Shown: positions 12,430 through 24,325 of the stretch, in pieces
Position numbering within the stretch: the stretch's first letter is position 1
Layout of the letters: each line of letters opens with the position of its first letter
NCBI GenBank assembly: GCA_949592205.1
Contig: CATIUR010000001.1
Location: 74,125,059-74,189,058 of the forward strand
Direction: 5' to 3'
DNA: 64,000 nt
Source: Helichrysum umbraculigerum
Lineage: Eukaryota; Streptophyta; Magnoliopsida; Asterales; Asteraceae
Notes under the pieces: model-generated
Told to the model about the DNA's origin: nothing
The model's database searches: none
What the model saw: the letters and a program-made list of their open reading frames with translations, nothing else
Program-made: the position numbers and the translations under genes

Positions 12430-13256
12430 ACAATTAACCCATTAGAGAATCAAGAAGAAGAGCTTGAAGTCCTTAGTAACCTGCGGACACGTGAAAGCCA
12501 TTATGTCGTAAGATTCGAAAACATAGGGAGACCTCGTAGAGATTCCATCGCTCACAGAAATTTTTGTTAATAAATTGCATGTGACGTCGTTCCAGAATTA
12601 GCTTGATCTCGTCTTCGAAGTGATAATCAAGTCCTATTTGTTGAAGAACGTCAAGCATGAGCAAATCATCAACTTTGACATCATCCACATTGGTTATCAA
12701 TTCCCGAACAAGTTGTACCGATCTTTCATGTTTTAGCACGATTTGGTCTGGCATAAACTGTAGTTTGGCATAAAATTGTCATATAGAATAGCAAGTACTA
12801 TAGGTAATTAAAAACCTTAAAAATTTGGATTTGATGTGTTACATCATAAGCTGGCATTAAAGAATATAATATCATGAGCAATCGAAAACAAACAATCGAG
12901 TACCTCTCGTTTAGTACTACTGCTTATGTGCGAGCAGAAGCGTTAAGTTCCTTTGAGAGTGTTTGAAAGCTGTTTGATTTGACCTGATATAGAACGTATA
13001 GAAAGTGTACCGCATTTTAAGAATTGTGGAATATTTTTATGATAACATGAAGCATTTGCTGACCAACGATATTGAGCTGCCATTGGAGAGATGATAAGAA
13101 ACTTTTGTGTGCTTGGTCCTACTTTTATATTGGTTTTAGTCACGAGACATGAGAGTAATAAAAAAAACAAAATAAGAAATGTCTTTTAGCAGCAATCGTG
13201 TTTCACGTTATCGAAAGTATGGTCATGTCTTAAAGATAAAATATCGAGTAGAAATG

Positions 13257-13535
13257 ATAATAATAATAATAATAACATAACATTACTACTAATAGTAGTA
13301 AACATAATAGTAATAGTAATATAGTAGTAATAATAATAATAGACTAGACTCGTCTATCCATCCTATTTCCAAATCTTCACGTCATAACGTCATACTCATC
13401 TATCCTACATCTAAATTTCCACATCATACTCCCCCATCCTAATAATAATACTAGTAATAATAGTAATAGTAGTAGCACAGTGATACTATTACTAATAATA
13501 ATCCTAATAATCCTAAAAATAGTCATAATAATAAC

Positions 13536-13579
<44 letters not shown>
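13257..13579. repeat. TAA/TAG microsatellite with degenerate RTE LINE ends
   Basis: Blocks of TAATAA and TAGTAA (13257-13345 and 13440-13579) flank two short segments (13346-13390 and about 13395-13440) of the form ACTCATCTATCCTAC...TTTCCAC. These resemble the LINE 3' end at 15230-15270. The pattern suggests several old, very short LINE insertions in the minus orientation, each with a TTA-repeat tail. Confidence 0.55.
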
Positions 13580-13580
<1 letters not shown>

Positions 13581-14139
13581 CTACGCTATATATTATAATA
13601 GAGTGTGAATTAGGTAGTCATTTTATTTTTAGTAACCTATAAACTAATATCCACCATTAATAAATTAAAACTTTTAATTTAGACCATTGATCTTACTTTA
13701 ATAAAATGACTACCTAAATAGTGGAGATGGGATGATCAAATGTCTAAACTACCCCTTTATTCTTATTTCAACAATCAATTAAATTTAATTTTTAATTATT
13801 TAAGGTAAATACAAATCAAGGTTTAATCTTATGCACATAATGATTGTCAAATAATTCATCATTTATAAATTCGAATCCGAATATATTTTTTAACTTTTTT
13901 ATTTTATATATGCACTATGTATTGTTAAATTGCTAATAGTAGTTTTAATTTTTCATTTTTAATTTATTTTTCTCCGATCATCAAATGTATTTTCACCAAT
14001 TAATTATAAATTTTCAGGTTTCGTGAATGTACACGAGATGTTCGACTAAATGTCTCTAAGGATTTCAATGGTTCTATCCCAAATGTAAGATTTATAATTT
14101 TAATTTGGTTAGTTGTTCATTTTTTTTTTATAAATCCCA

Positions 14140-14260
14140 GACCCCACATATGTGACCTATAGGTCACGGGTTCAAATCCGTGCCTTGGCATATGTAGATG
14201 ATTTGTGGACATGTGATTTGTATGGCGTTGATACTCGCCTTGCGGGGTGGGGCGGACACG
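14140..14260 (+). mobile_element. Possible tRNA-derived SINE fragment
   Basis: The segment GGTCACGGGTTCAAATCCGTG contains a B-box-like GGTTCAAATCC. No convincing A box precedes it, so at most a truncated SINE remains. Confidence 0.3.
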
Positions 14261-14369
14261 TATCATTAAAATATGGTACAGGATTCGAGGGTACCCTCCA
14301 AATTACCTTTTTTCCAAATTTATTATTTACTTTAAATTTTTTCCTAAAAAAAATATTTTACACTTAGAG

Positions 14370-15130
14370 TCGATAAAGTTCGGATAGATATTTGTTTCTT
14401 TTTTCTTTTCTTTTTTTGTTATATTAACTTTAGTTTTGTTGCTTGGTTGGATTTAATAAAATAACGGTGATATTGCAGTGTACTCTTTGAATTTTAACTC
14501 CATGGAAAGAGTTCTTTTTCTCTTTCTATCTTTTTTTGTGAATAATGAGCTTTGTTATATATACGACTAGCCCTATTATCACAACAATCCAAATTATAAT
14601 GGCAACTTTCTAAAAAGAAAAAATAACTCTAATATACCAAATAACTCGATAATAAAAACGTAAAAAGCCCTTGCACAATAAAAAGTTGCATTTTAACTAT
14701 TGTTAAGAAAAAATGAAACATTAGTTTATTTTAAATATGAGTGTATGATCCGTGAAGAAAATCACAATATTGTCATGACGAATCATTTTATGATAATTTT
14801 TTAACCAAATACAATATACAACTCATTTACTGTGCAAAAATCATCTTATATTACGTATCAACTTTTTAGTATTAAATGTTTCTCTTTATCACATAAAGGG
14901 TTTATAATAAAACCATCATTTTTGTGGTAAGAAAAAATTAAGATACCTTACATTAATGAAATAAAAGATAAAAATTTGACTACCTAAATATTATTTTACT
15001 ATCATTGAGATATACAATATGTACAGTACTATTATTAACAAATAAACACTATTTCGATTACTTTAATTTAATCATATTTAATAAATTTAAGACATGTACG
15101 TCTTTCTTTCCAATTAAAAACATTTATACA
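14370..15130. other. AT-rich stretch, nothing recognised
   Basis: Low-complexity T- and A-rich DNA with no coding or structural signal that I can identify. Confidence 0.4.
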
Positions 15131-15132
15131 AT

Positions 15133-15134
<2 letters not shown>

Positions 15135-15220
<86 letters not shown>
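15135..15220. repeat. (TAA)n microsatellite, tail of a LINE
   Basis: About 28 uninterrupted TAA units directly abut the 3' end of the minus-strand LINE fragment. This is how RTE-type LINEs end. Confidence 0.9.
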
Positions 15221-15224
15221 TATA

Positions 15225-15422
15225 CTAGACGCCATACTCATCTACCCTAACTCTAACTCTCCACGTGTTCCTATCAGAGGTCATGCCCTCGGACAAAGCT
15301 AGCTCTTTGAGGTCGAGCTTCACTCTATCTTCCCACCTAAGTTTTGGTCTACCCCTCTTTCTTATTCCATCAACCGAGATGGCTTCTACTCTCCTAACAA
15401 GAAGCGAACTTATGACATCCAA
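15225..15422 (-). pseudogene. 5'-truncated RTE-type LINE, reverse transcriptase C-terminus
   Basis: The minus-strand frame contains RKRGRPKLRWEDRVKLDLKE and DRNTWRVRVRV, a segment I recognise from the C-terminal end of plant non-LTR retrotransposon polyproteins. It ends in a TAG at 15227-15225 and is followed by a TTA-repeat tail. Only about 65 residues remain, as expected for strong 5' truncation. Confidence 0.75.
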
Positions 15423-16115
15423 TTTTAAAACTGAAGTCTAATTAACTAATCAGAATTCAGTATTATTTTATTAGTATTTAATTTAATTTATTATTAATTT
15501 ATATATTGTTTATATAAAATAATTAAAATAAGTTTGTACATGTCACAATTTGTTAAAAAATAATTCCTTTTTTAGCATGAAACCTTTGCTGCGTACACCA
15601 AGAAGATAAGTAGTTATTGATCAAGACTCTAATACTATTTTTGATTAATTAATTATTGGTTAAAACGTTTTTCTATAGTTTACGTACGTACAAAACCTCC
15701 ATATATAACAACAATAAGCAGAAGAATATTATTTGCAATCAATTCCAACATTAGTTATAAAGCAATAGTAAGTTCTCCATTTTCTTAAATGTAGTCTAAT
15801 GTTCTTCAAATCAATATTAAATTAAACTCTGGGTTCAAATTTGTTTCTTTAATTGTTAAATTATGTGTTTATATGATAAACGTTGTATTGTATTTAGGTG
15901 GTTCTATACTGATGTTGATTTGAAGTAATCCGACGATATGGTTTCCTAATTAAATCAAATAATAAAATTTATAATTCAATGTTAACTCAGAGAAATATTG
16001 ATCTAATCTAATCTAATCTCATTTAAGGATATGGTTCTATAGCTTTAACCTATGAAAATTGAATTGTTATTGTTAATATAGTGCTTTCATAGGTTGAAAT
16101 TTAAAATAAGAAAAG
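15423..16115. other. AT-rich DNA, no gene seen
   Basis: The stretch contains a small palindrome (AACCTATGAAA...TTTCATAGGTT, about 16048-16097) and no recognised coding sequence. It leads into the tandem array. Confidence 0.4.
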
Positions 16116-16978
16116 TCAATTTAATTTTAATGTGCTTACATTTGCATCTTTAATTTTAGATGACTATTTATTCTCTCCATGCCACCCTATACGTCCCCAA
16201 TTAACTATTCCCTTCTAGAATATTTTTGATTACAAACTAATAGATGTTTAATACACATACTACCTTGAATAACTTAGTTACAAACCACATTGCATATTTA
16301 TAGAATTTAGATAAAAAGTTATTGTTTAATCATATACTCCGTAAATTATTTGCATAACTAAAAATCAAATCAACATTAAATGGCCCGTGTATATACACGG
16401 GTTTGAGACCTAGTTGATAATATATTAATATTAGTTATAATTGTATAAGATGAGGGAAAAAGATCAAAAAGTAAACCCAATTGCGGATAGTTAACTTGAT
16501 CGAAGATGATGAGCCGTAAAAGTTAAGACGAAGAAATTACGAAATATAGTCAATAGGTTTTGATTGGGTGAGAAGGGTAGATAAGTCATATAAATTTAAA
16601 TTGAATATTAAATTAGAGTTGTGTTTATTAAAATTATTTAATTATTACTTAAAATGATATTTGGGTATAGATGAGAATTTAGAATGTTTTAAAGGATATT
16701 GACGTAATTTTAAATTTTAAAAGGACATTGACGTAATTTGGATAATTTTCAAGGATATAGATGAAATTGTCCCTAAATAATTAAGGAGTTTAGTTGGGTA
16801 AATTTGTAATTTAGAGGTTTGAATAGGGGATACATGATATTTTCGACTGAGTTGATGAGTGGTTTGTGAATACTATTATTATTGCCATTGGTTGTGGTTG
16901 TGAGAAGCTCAATTGGATTAACGGACTTCATTGGTTGAAATAGGCCAACATTGAGCTAAAATAGGCTATATATATATA

Positions 16979-17068
16979 TTATTATTGCCATTGGTTGTGG
17001 TTGTGAGAAGCTCAATTGGATTAACGGACTTCATTGGTTGAAATAGGCCAACATTGAGCTAAAATAGG

Positions 17069-17107
<39 letters not shown>
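16979..17107. repeat. Second copy of the 103-bp duplication plus (TA)n tract
   Basis: The segment ATTGCCATTGGTTGTGGTTG starts at 16881 and again at 16984. The second copy ends in a TA run that borders the Helitron end at 17108. Confidence 0.85.
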
Positions 17108-17108
<1 letters not shown>

Positions 17109-18395
17109 TAGCCTTGTACCCGCGCAAAGCGGCGGTGCAGTATGATTTCGTTCGACTTTATAGTCGTTAGTAATGGGTATTTGTGCACCCACTGGAGCTG
17201 CTTCATATTTTAATGGAGCATGACCGAACCCCCCATATTTCGTTCGACACCATAGTCGTTAGTATGACAGTTAAAGTGAAATAATGTATTCGGAATGACA
17301 TACAAGCATTTGAACACAAACCATTATCGTTAATAATTGCATGTGTTTGTAATTATACATCGCCTTAAAACTTCTTTATACACCACATTTGTGGTGTAAA
17401 ACTCATCACGCTAAAGTTCTTTAGGAGACTTCATTAAACATTTATAGTTTATATTATGGTAATTTATACCTCTAGACAACGCAACGCAACACAAAATTAT
17501 GAATACAAAAATATAGAATCTGGTCAAAATATATTAACATATCCGTTAACGTAATAGTGACTTAATGTTAAACTGAGAGTTTAAACAACGATAAACCGAA
17601 AACTAAACCGAATAAAACCAACTTCAACTCAAACCAATTTTAAATTCGGTTTTGGGATCAATTTTGACAGAAACCGAATTCATTATTACGGTATTTTTAA
17701 AAAAATGGTCTAAATTGTTGTTTGTAACATGCATGTTTTGTTCATAACACAATATCATTGGTTCCCTCATTCTCACATAAATTCATATTCTCATTTGAAC
17801 CCCACCCTTAGTTTGGTTATTGTTTTACATGCATGTATATCGAGATGTGAGTAGTTACTTCAAAATTATGTTGGTCTCCAACATTTTGTTTTTGATAGTG
17901 AGTTTACTACTTTGTCATGTCGTGATCATCCCTTAATTGTACAAGTTTTAGTATGAAAATCGTTATACTCATATTTCTAGAGTGAATAGTTTTCGTTTGT
18001 ACAACTATCTAACATTTAGTTAGTTTTTTATTATTTGAAACATTCGAGATAGTTTTACTCGAATTATATAAATGTGTGGTTACTTAACTATTGAATTATT
18101 GGCTTCCTTATGTCAATGTTATCCCATCAAATTAACAAATGGAGCAAACAGATACTTAGATCTTCGAATTAGCTTCTGATACTACTGGTATTATTATATG
18201 TCTACACTTTTTACTTCACCATATTGTATATATATTAATTGACGGTCTTGTTTTTACTGTTCACCAGAAGTATTTATAGTCTACAGTCGGATTCTTTTTC
18301 GGGCGGTGCAGCCGGATCTTTTTTTCGGGTCGCTCACAAAATTTGGTATCTCACGGGTCACTCACACAACAATTGAAGGATGATACTTTTGACTA

Positions 18396-18662
18396 TCACT
18401 TTGACTTTTTCTTTGGTTTCATTTGCAATGAGTGAGTGAGTATATTGATATTTGCAAATTCTTTTCGCAGCGTACCGCAAACAATAGCACTTGTTAAGTT
18501 AATGTTTCGTATAATAAGACATTTCATTTTTATTTTCTGTTTACACTTTTTTAATTTCATAACACGAACCTTAAGCTTATCATGCTCACCTCTAATAATT
18601 TGCTTTAAACAATGTACATCTTCAGATGATTGTAAAAAAGCTAGCCCTGATATTGAACGCAA
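18396..18662 (-). other. Unrecognised 88-codon reading frame within the insertion
   Basis: The minus-strand frame is rich in Lys and contains VHCLKQIIRGEHDKLKVRVM, which could form a short coiled coil. I do not recognise it. It may be a gene fragment carried by the Helitron or a chance frame. Confidence 0.2.
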
Positions 18663-18701
18663 CAGTGCTCGAAAAGGAACGAATTAAAAAACACCTAGGT
18701 C

Positions 18702-18928
18702 GTACTTGAGACCTGGCTCAGTTGGTTGAGCATCCTTGGCATTTGCCACAGGTTGGGGGTTCGACCCCCACTCGGTACATGGAAAATCCATTGGGCCTTT
18801 GGGCTCCGTGGTGAGGAGTTTTCCCAATTGGGCTTCTTCTCGAGGGTGCATTATGGAGATGATCGGGTAGACCACTACCTGCCTAGGTCCGTCAGTGATT
18901 CAAAACTGCCTTTCAAAAAAAAAAAAAA
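18702..18928 (+). mobile_element. tRNA-derived SINE with target duplication
   Basis: An A box (TGGCTCAGTTGG, 18714-18725) and a B box (GGTTCGACC, 18758-18766) lie at the 5' end, and a poly-A tail ends the element. The flanks AAAAAACACCTAGGTC (18686-18701) and AAAAAACACCTAGGTC (about 18922-18937) are a target site duplication. The element appears full length. Confidence 0.85.
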
Positions 18929-18939
18929 CACCTAGGTCA

Positions 18940-20300
18940 TAACTCATAAGTAGCTATGGCTTTTGTCTATCCGAATATAAAACTAATAAAATAGTACCTA
19001 TTTTGTGAAATTGTTCAGTAAAAAACAGCTTTTAATATATCGCTTGTATCAAGAAATCTGACTTTGACCTTGACATCTCACTGCACAATCGATCAAAATA
19101 CATTCATACCAAGGTCTTTTCTTTCCTTTCAGACTTCTAACAAAATTTTGACTGAATTAATCAGACAAACTACAAGTAGTACTCCGTAATTGTTAACATG
19201 ATACATATATTCAAATTATAGTGAACTTTTGAAGTTCTTTCGTTAATCTTCAAAGTGTTGCTATTAGTAGTCTTGTAATTCAAATATAAATTGCATATTC
19301 TGAGATCAAGATACCATAAAGGGCAAGTAACACTTACACAAATTGGCTCCACAATCCCACAATGTTACTTTGACATAATAACTAAAATAACAACGTATAA
19401 CAAATAATGGGTGGTAGATTGATATGTTTCAAAGTACAGCCGAGGGGTGTTTTCATTATTAGCTTAAACGCTTAATGCAAGACTTATGGTTTAAATTATA
19501 AAAGACCATTTGAAGGAAAAAACAAAGGTGTTAGATGACTGAAATCACAAAGTCAACCCAAACACAACCATTGACAAACCTAAACTCACAAACTCAACAT
19601 CGCTACGTCTAAAATGACCACCCAAAACCCACACAAACTTGATTAAGTGTTTTCCGATACACGGATTATGAGCAGTGTTCCCTGGATCCGACAATTTTAA
19701 TAAAGGTTATGACAAATCATTAGCTCTAATAGGACGTTCATTAGCTAACTTCAAATGAATCGAAGTTGTTACTACTAAAAAGTTTGCTCATTTCTAAAGC
19801 TATCATCTTAAATACTTTTTAAATACATTGAAACCAAGTTATAGACGTAGTGGAGCATTAGAGATCCCAAAGTTTAAAACCAACTTTTTACTTTAAATTT
19901 CTCAACACTGAAAGAATAATTTAAATTTTAATATTTGAATTTTTTTTAGAGAACTACGGACTATAAAATATTTAAGATTCTATTAGTCATATTTTTAAGG
20001 TCTTTCAGATTTAGATTAAACAGTCGCTTTTTTGAAAATTTTGAAAACATCAAATAATTCTTATTTACAAAGTTAACTATGACCTTAAATTGGAAAATGA
20101 AACACAATAGAAATCAATGCTATTGCTGCTAACACAAGATACGACTCATTAATTTATGTTCTTGTTCATCAGATTAGTAGATAACCATAGCCAAAAAACA
20201 CAAACCAACAAATAGTTATCGTGAAGCAAAAACGAAAAAAGGTCGCAAAACATTAACTCACCTCAACGCAAAAACCCGATAGCTACCGAACCGGAACTTA
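18940..20300. other. AT-rich cargo of the insertion, no gene seen
   Basis: No coding sequence, RNA gene or clear repeat was recognised in this part of the insertion. Confidence 0.4.
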
Positions 20301-20800
20301 CACATTGACTCCAAATTCTAGACATTTTCCGGCGAACTCGACTTAGTCAAAGATTTAACAAAAACTAACGAATCGACGGATCCAACAACAAAACTAACAG
20401 ATTTCAACGGATCAATACAGATCTAAACAAAAATCGACACAAAATGCCTAAAAAATGATAGATCTAGCTTAAACTCTTCGGGTCTCACACCAAACGGTGG
20501 AAACCCATATATTTCTACGTGGTGAGTAATACATACGATGAACCGATAAAATAACGGCTTATAAACAACGGATTTCGTAAAATTCGTTGGGTCTCAACAC
20601 CAAAAGGTGGAAACCCATGAATTTTACCATTGTGATGGTGATATTCAAAGAATATATAGGTGATGTCGAGAAATGGCCAAAAATTTGGCCATCGGAGGTT
20701 TGAGAGAGAGAAATGCAGCAAACTGAAGGGAGGGTTTTGACTGAGGTAGGTGTGGAAGAGTGTTTTTTGTGGTGTTTTTGTGTGTGTTTACTTGGGTTTA
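20300..20800 (-). other. Possible captured 5' gene region
   Basis: On the minus strand a TATAAATA sequence (about 20806) precedes a GA/CT-rich leader and a short reading frame starting at 20721. The segment GGGTTTCCACC-TTTGGTG-GAGACCC occurs twice. It resembles a promoter plus 5' untranslated region, but the source gene is not identifiable. Confidence 0.25.
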
Positions 20801-21150
20801 TGGGTATTTATATGTCTACTTTTTCCTTTGTGGATTATAATTTGAGGGTCCAGATCACTTGAAATGAGGATAGTATTGATGCTGATTCAAATGGACGGTC
20901 GAGATGAAATAATGGTTGAAACTTAAAGTTCTTAAAAATGTGGAGGGGTATATGCATTATAAGATAGTAATGAAGTAATGAAGTATATATATATATATAT
21001 ATTACTTTACAAAGATCATTTTAGAAAACGCCTCATATACTATGACTATATCACCCCGCATATACATAGTACCATATAATCAATCCATGTAGTTAGCAAC
21101 CTTATTTGTATTGCACTTGCATACATACATGTTATATTCTTTCATATTGA

Positions 21151-21261
21151 CCGGAGGTCCTTTTGAAAGCAGTCTCTCTACCCCCGGTAGAGTTATGAAT
21201 GTCTACATCACACCTCCCCCATACCCCGCCTATGACGGGATTGGGTATTGTTGTTGTTGTA
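21151..21261 (+). mobile_element. Au-like SINE 3' tail, unit 1
   Basis: The segment includes CTACATCACACCTCCCCCAT, then CCCCGCCTATGACGGGATTG, and ends in a TTG repeat. This matches the 3' half of plant Au-type SINEs. The tRNA-related 5' half is absent. Confidence 0.65.
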
Positions 21262-21705
21262 TAAGTCCGCTTCATATATTATATTTAAGATTATTTTATA
21301 TTTGCACAAGAACGAGACACTACGAGAACTTTGAGAGACTTCTGTTTATTATTCATATCATGTACTACAAAATTTATATAATTAAATACAATAAAAAATA
21401 TATTAAAACTCATATTTGATTATAATCGATTAATAACATGGATTCAATTATCGAATTGTATTAAATTCTCATTTTTTCTTTGAAGACCTGATGGAGTATA
21501 CTGTTGTTCATAATTCTCAATCATATCTAGTTGGTTCATTTTGTAAAATTGTACTTTTCTAAAATAAAATAAAAAACTGAATCTTTTTGTTCAGTTCTTC
21601 AATTATTATATTTTACAGCACTTTCAACTAGAAATCATGATTACAATTTGTAAAAGAAAAGTGGGATAAGAGGTTAGGTTTAGAGGGTGGTGTGTTTAAT
21701 TTAGA

Positions 21706-22493
21706 TAGGGGTGAGCACAAAAACCGTTTAACCGAACCATAACCAAATTAACCGCTAAACCGATCCGTTTTAACAGCTTAGCCACACAAACCGACGGTTC
21801 GGTTATGTAAAATGAATTTAACTGCATGTGGTGGTTCGGTTACGGTTAATGTCCGTAACCGATCCACCATTAACCGCCCCGCTTCAAACATTTAACTTAT
21901 TGTTTTTATTAGATTAAATAAATATATTAATATATATTATTCTCATTCTTATTCTTATTGTGTCAAAAATTAAGAAATAGATACAATTTAATTTTTGTAT
22001 TAATGATTTTGGACTTTTATTGTACTGCTTTGGACTTTTGTAATGGACCAAAAAGGTTTATAAATAACTCCGTAATATATAACCACATACATGATCCCCA
22101 TTCAGCTGACATGCATTCATTCTTTTCACTTCTATCTATTTACATGTTGGTGCATCCCTTAAATTTAAATCCCAAATTTCATACTACTACACACTGCACC
22201 AACAATTCGTTTATATGATTATATCCCTGTTATTTAACACATCCATATGTCTTTTGCCCTTTTGAATATAAAAGGTAAACTCAGTACTTTTATTTTACAT
22301 ACGTTTAATTTTCAAAACTAACATTTGGTTAACCGCTTTAACCGAAAATATTAACCGAACCGTCAAAATTAACCGTTTAACCGTTCCGCCAATTAACCGA
22401 ACCTAACGGTTAACAATATCAATTGACCGTCATACTCGGTTCGGTTACGGTTAGTATCCATAACCGCCCCAAACCGAACCGTGCACACCCCTA
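21706..22493 (+). mobile_element. Nonautonomous hAT element, unit 1 (788 bp)
   Basis: Ends are TAGGGGTGAGCAC and GTGCACACCCCTA, flanked by the 8-bp duplication AATTTAGA (21698-21705 and 22494-22501). Both subterminal regions are full of TTAACCG/CGGTTAA repeats. Ends of this type and an 8-bp duplication identify a hAT element. The only reading frame (21958-22218, 86 codons) resembles no transposase, so mobility would depend on a transposase from elsewhere. Confidence 0.92.
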
Positions 22494-23558
22494 AATTTAG
22501 ATAAGGGTATATATGTCAATTAGATTATTAGTTTATATTTTCATAAAAGTTTAAATTATTAAAATCATGAAATTTTAATTAAAAGGCTTATCTGGATATA
22601 AATGAGTATTTACACGGTTTCAAAGGATATTGGTGTAATTTCAAGTTTTAGAAGGATATTGACGTAATTTAAGTAGTTTGCAAAGATATAAACGAAATTC
22701 TCCCAATATCAATTTAATTTTAATGTGCTTACATTTGCATCTTTAATTTTAGATGACTATTTATTCTCTCCATGCCACCCTATAAGTCCCCAATTAACTA
22801 CTCCCTTCTAGAATATTTTTGATTACAAACTAATAGATGTTTAATACACATACTACCTTGAATAACTTAGTTACAAACCACATTGCATATTTATAGAATT
22901 TAGATAAAAAGTTATTGTTTAATCATATACTCCGTAAATTATTTGCATAACTAAAAATCAAATAAAAATTAAACGGCCCGTGTATATACACGGGTTTGAG
23001 ACCTAGTTGATAATATATTAATATTAGTTATAATTGTATAAGATGAGGGAAAAAGATCAAAAAGTAAACCCAATTGCGGATAGTTAACTTGATCGAAGAT
23101 GATGAGCCGTAAAAGTTAAGACGAAGAAATTACGAAAAATAGTCAATAGGTTTTGATTGGGTGAGAAGGGTAGATAAGTCGTATAAATTTAAATTGAATA
23201 TTAAATTAGAGTTGTGTTTATTAAAATTATTTAATTATTACTTAAAATGATATTTGGATATAGATGAGAATTTAGAATGTTTTAAAGGATATTGACGTAA
23301 TTTTAAATTTTAAAAGGACATTGACGTAATTTGGATAATTTTCAAGGATATAGATGAAATTGTCCCGATGATATTAAGGAGTTTAGTTGGGTAAATTTGT
23401 AATTTAGAGGTTTGAATAGGGGATACATGATATTTTCGACTGAGTTGATGAGTGGTTTGTGAATACTATTATTATTGCCATTGGTTGTGGTTGTGAGAAG
23501 CTCAATTGGATTAACGGACTTCATTGGTTGAAATAGGCCAACATTGAGCTAAAATAGG

Positions 23559-23623
<65 letters not shown>

Positions 23624-23768
23624 CTTACAAAGATCATTTTAGAAAACGCCGCATATACTATGACTATATCACCCCGCATATACATAGTACCATATAATCA
23701 ATCCATGTAGTTAGCAACCTTATTTGTATTGCACTTGCATACATACATGTTATATTCTTTCATATTGA

Positions 23769-23880
23769 CCGGAGGTCCTTTTGAAAGCAGTCTCTCTACC
23801 CCTCGGTAGAGTTATGAATGTCTACATCACACCTCCCCCATACCCCGCCTATGACAGGATTGGGTATTGTTGTTGTTGTA
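23769..23880 (+). mobile_element. Au-like SINE 3' tail, unit 2
   Basis: This is the same SINE tail as in unit 1, with small differences such as CTATGACAGG in place of CTATGACGGG. Confidence 0.65.
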
Positions 23881-24325
23881 TAAGTCCGCTTCATATATTA
23901 TATTTAAGATTATTTTATATTTGCACAAGAACGAGCCACTACGAGAACTTTGAGAGACTTCTATTTATTATTCATATCATGTACTGCAAAATTTATATAA
24001 TTAAATACAATAAAAAATATTTTAAAACTCATATTTGATTATAATCGATTAATAACATGGATTCAATTATCGAATTGTATTAAATTCTCATTTTTTTCTT
24101 TGAAGACCCGATGGAGTATACTGTTGTTCATAATTCTCAATCATATCTAGTTGGTTGATTTTGTAAAATTGTACTTTTCTAAAATAAAATAAAAAACTGA
24201 ATCTTTTTGTTCAGTTCTTCAATTATTATATTTTACAGCACTTTCAACTAGAAATCATGATTACAATTTGTAAAAGAAAAGTGGGATAAGAGGTTAGGTT
24301 TAGAGGGTGGTGTGTTTAATTTAGA

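Larger units (their letters stand above)
10329..13111 (-). pseudogene. Terpene synthase pseudogene, truncated by a retrotransposon
   Basis: Five minus-strand exon blocks can be followed. Block 1 (about 13111-12943) is an N-terminal piece. Block 2 (12754-12473) includes LQQIGLDYHFEDEIK and CFRILRHNGFHVSA. Block 3 (about 11680-11270) includes GLMELYEASQLGIKGEDIL. Block 4 (about 10735-10510) includes VSLIYIVDDIFDVYGT, which holds the DDxxD metal-binding motif. Block 5 (about 10425-10329) contains MKAVYDITHEIACKVYEK and stops at the LTR boundary. The order matches the standard terpene synthase exon series. The lack of an RRx8W motif and the LDYHF region suggest a TPS-g-like (linalool/nerolidol) type, but this is uncertain. 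The C-terminal exons with the second metal-binding motif are missing. Block 1 runs into a stop and block 2 overruns into one. It cannot make a full enzyme, which would form terpenes from prenyl diphosphates. Confidence 0.88.
13580..16413 (+). mobile_element. Probable Helitron
   Basis: The left candidate end begins TCTACGCTATATATTATAAT after an A. The right end has the hairpin CCCGTGT-ATAT-ACACGGG followed by TTTGAGACCTAG and then T. A 5' TC, a 3' hairpin plus CTAG, and insertion between A and T are Helitron hallmarks. No Rep/helicase frame is present, so it would be nonautonomous. It would include the LINE tail at 15135-15422. The 3' end is well supported; linking the 5' end to it is an inference. 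Confidence 0.45.
17108..20984 (-). mobile_element. Insertion in unit 1, probable Helitron (minus)
   Basis: On the minus strand the left edge reads CCGCCGCTTTGCGCGGGTAC, then AAGGCTAG, then T. This is a Helitron 3' end with an imperfect hairpin, different from the family in the tandem units. Units 2 to 5 have only a TA tract at this position, so the insertion limits are clear to within the TA run. The 5' TC end could not be fixed near 20984. No Rep/helicase frame is seen. Cargo includes a SINE and a 5'-gene-like region near 20300-20800. Confidence 0.5.
16116..22708 (+). repeat. Tandem unit 1 (with 3.9 kb insertion)
   Basis: The Helitron 3' end has CTAG at 16410-16413. A 103-bp segment is duplicated directly (about 16874-17079). 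A foreign segment of about 3.9 kb follows within the (TA)n tract. The SINE tail is at 21151-21261 and the hAT element at 21706-22493. Confidence 0.88.

Noticed and set aside
18702..18775. Functional tRNA gene
   Set aside because: A and B boxes are present, but the acceptor stem and anticodon arm do not pair properly. Poly-A and target duplications show a SINE.
18684..18935. Frames of 63 and 69 codons on both strands
   Set aside because: They are translations of the SINE. The tRNA-like A and B boxes and poly-A explain the sequence.
21958..22218. 86-codon frame repeated in four hAT copies (also 24578, 28965, 31323)
   Set aside because: It lies inside a nonautonomous hAT element, is AT-driven in composition and resembles no transposase. 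Its conservation only reflects recent tandem duplication.
23342..23524. 60-codon minus-strand frame found identically in three units (23342, 25966, 27754)
   Set aside because: It falls across Mutator-like arm sequence and adjoining noncoding DNA. Repetition is due to the array, and no coding signal is seen.
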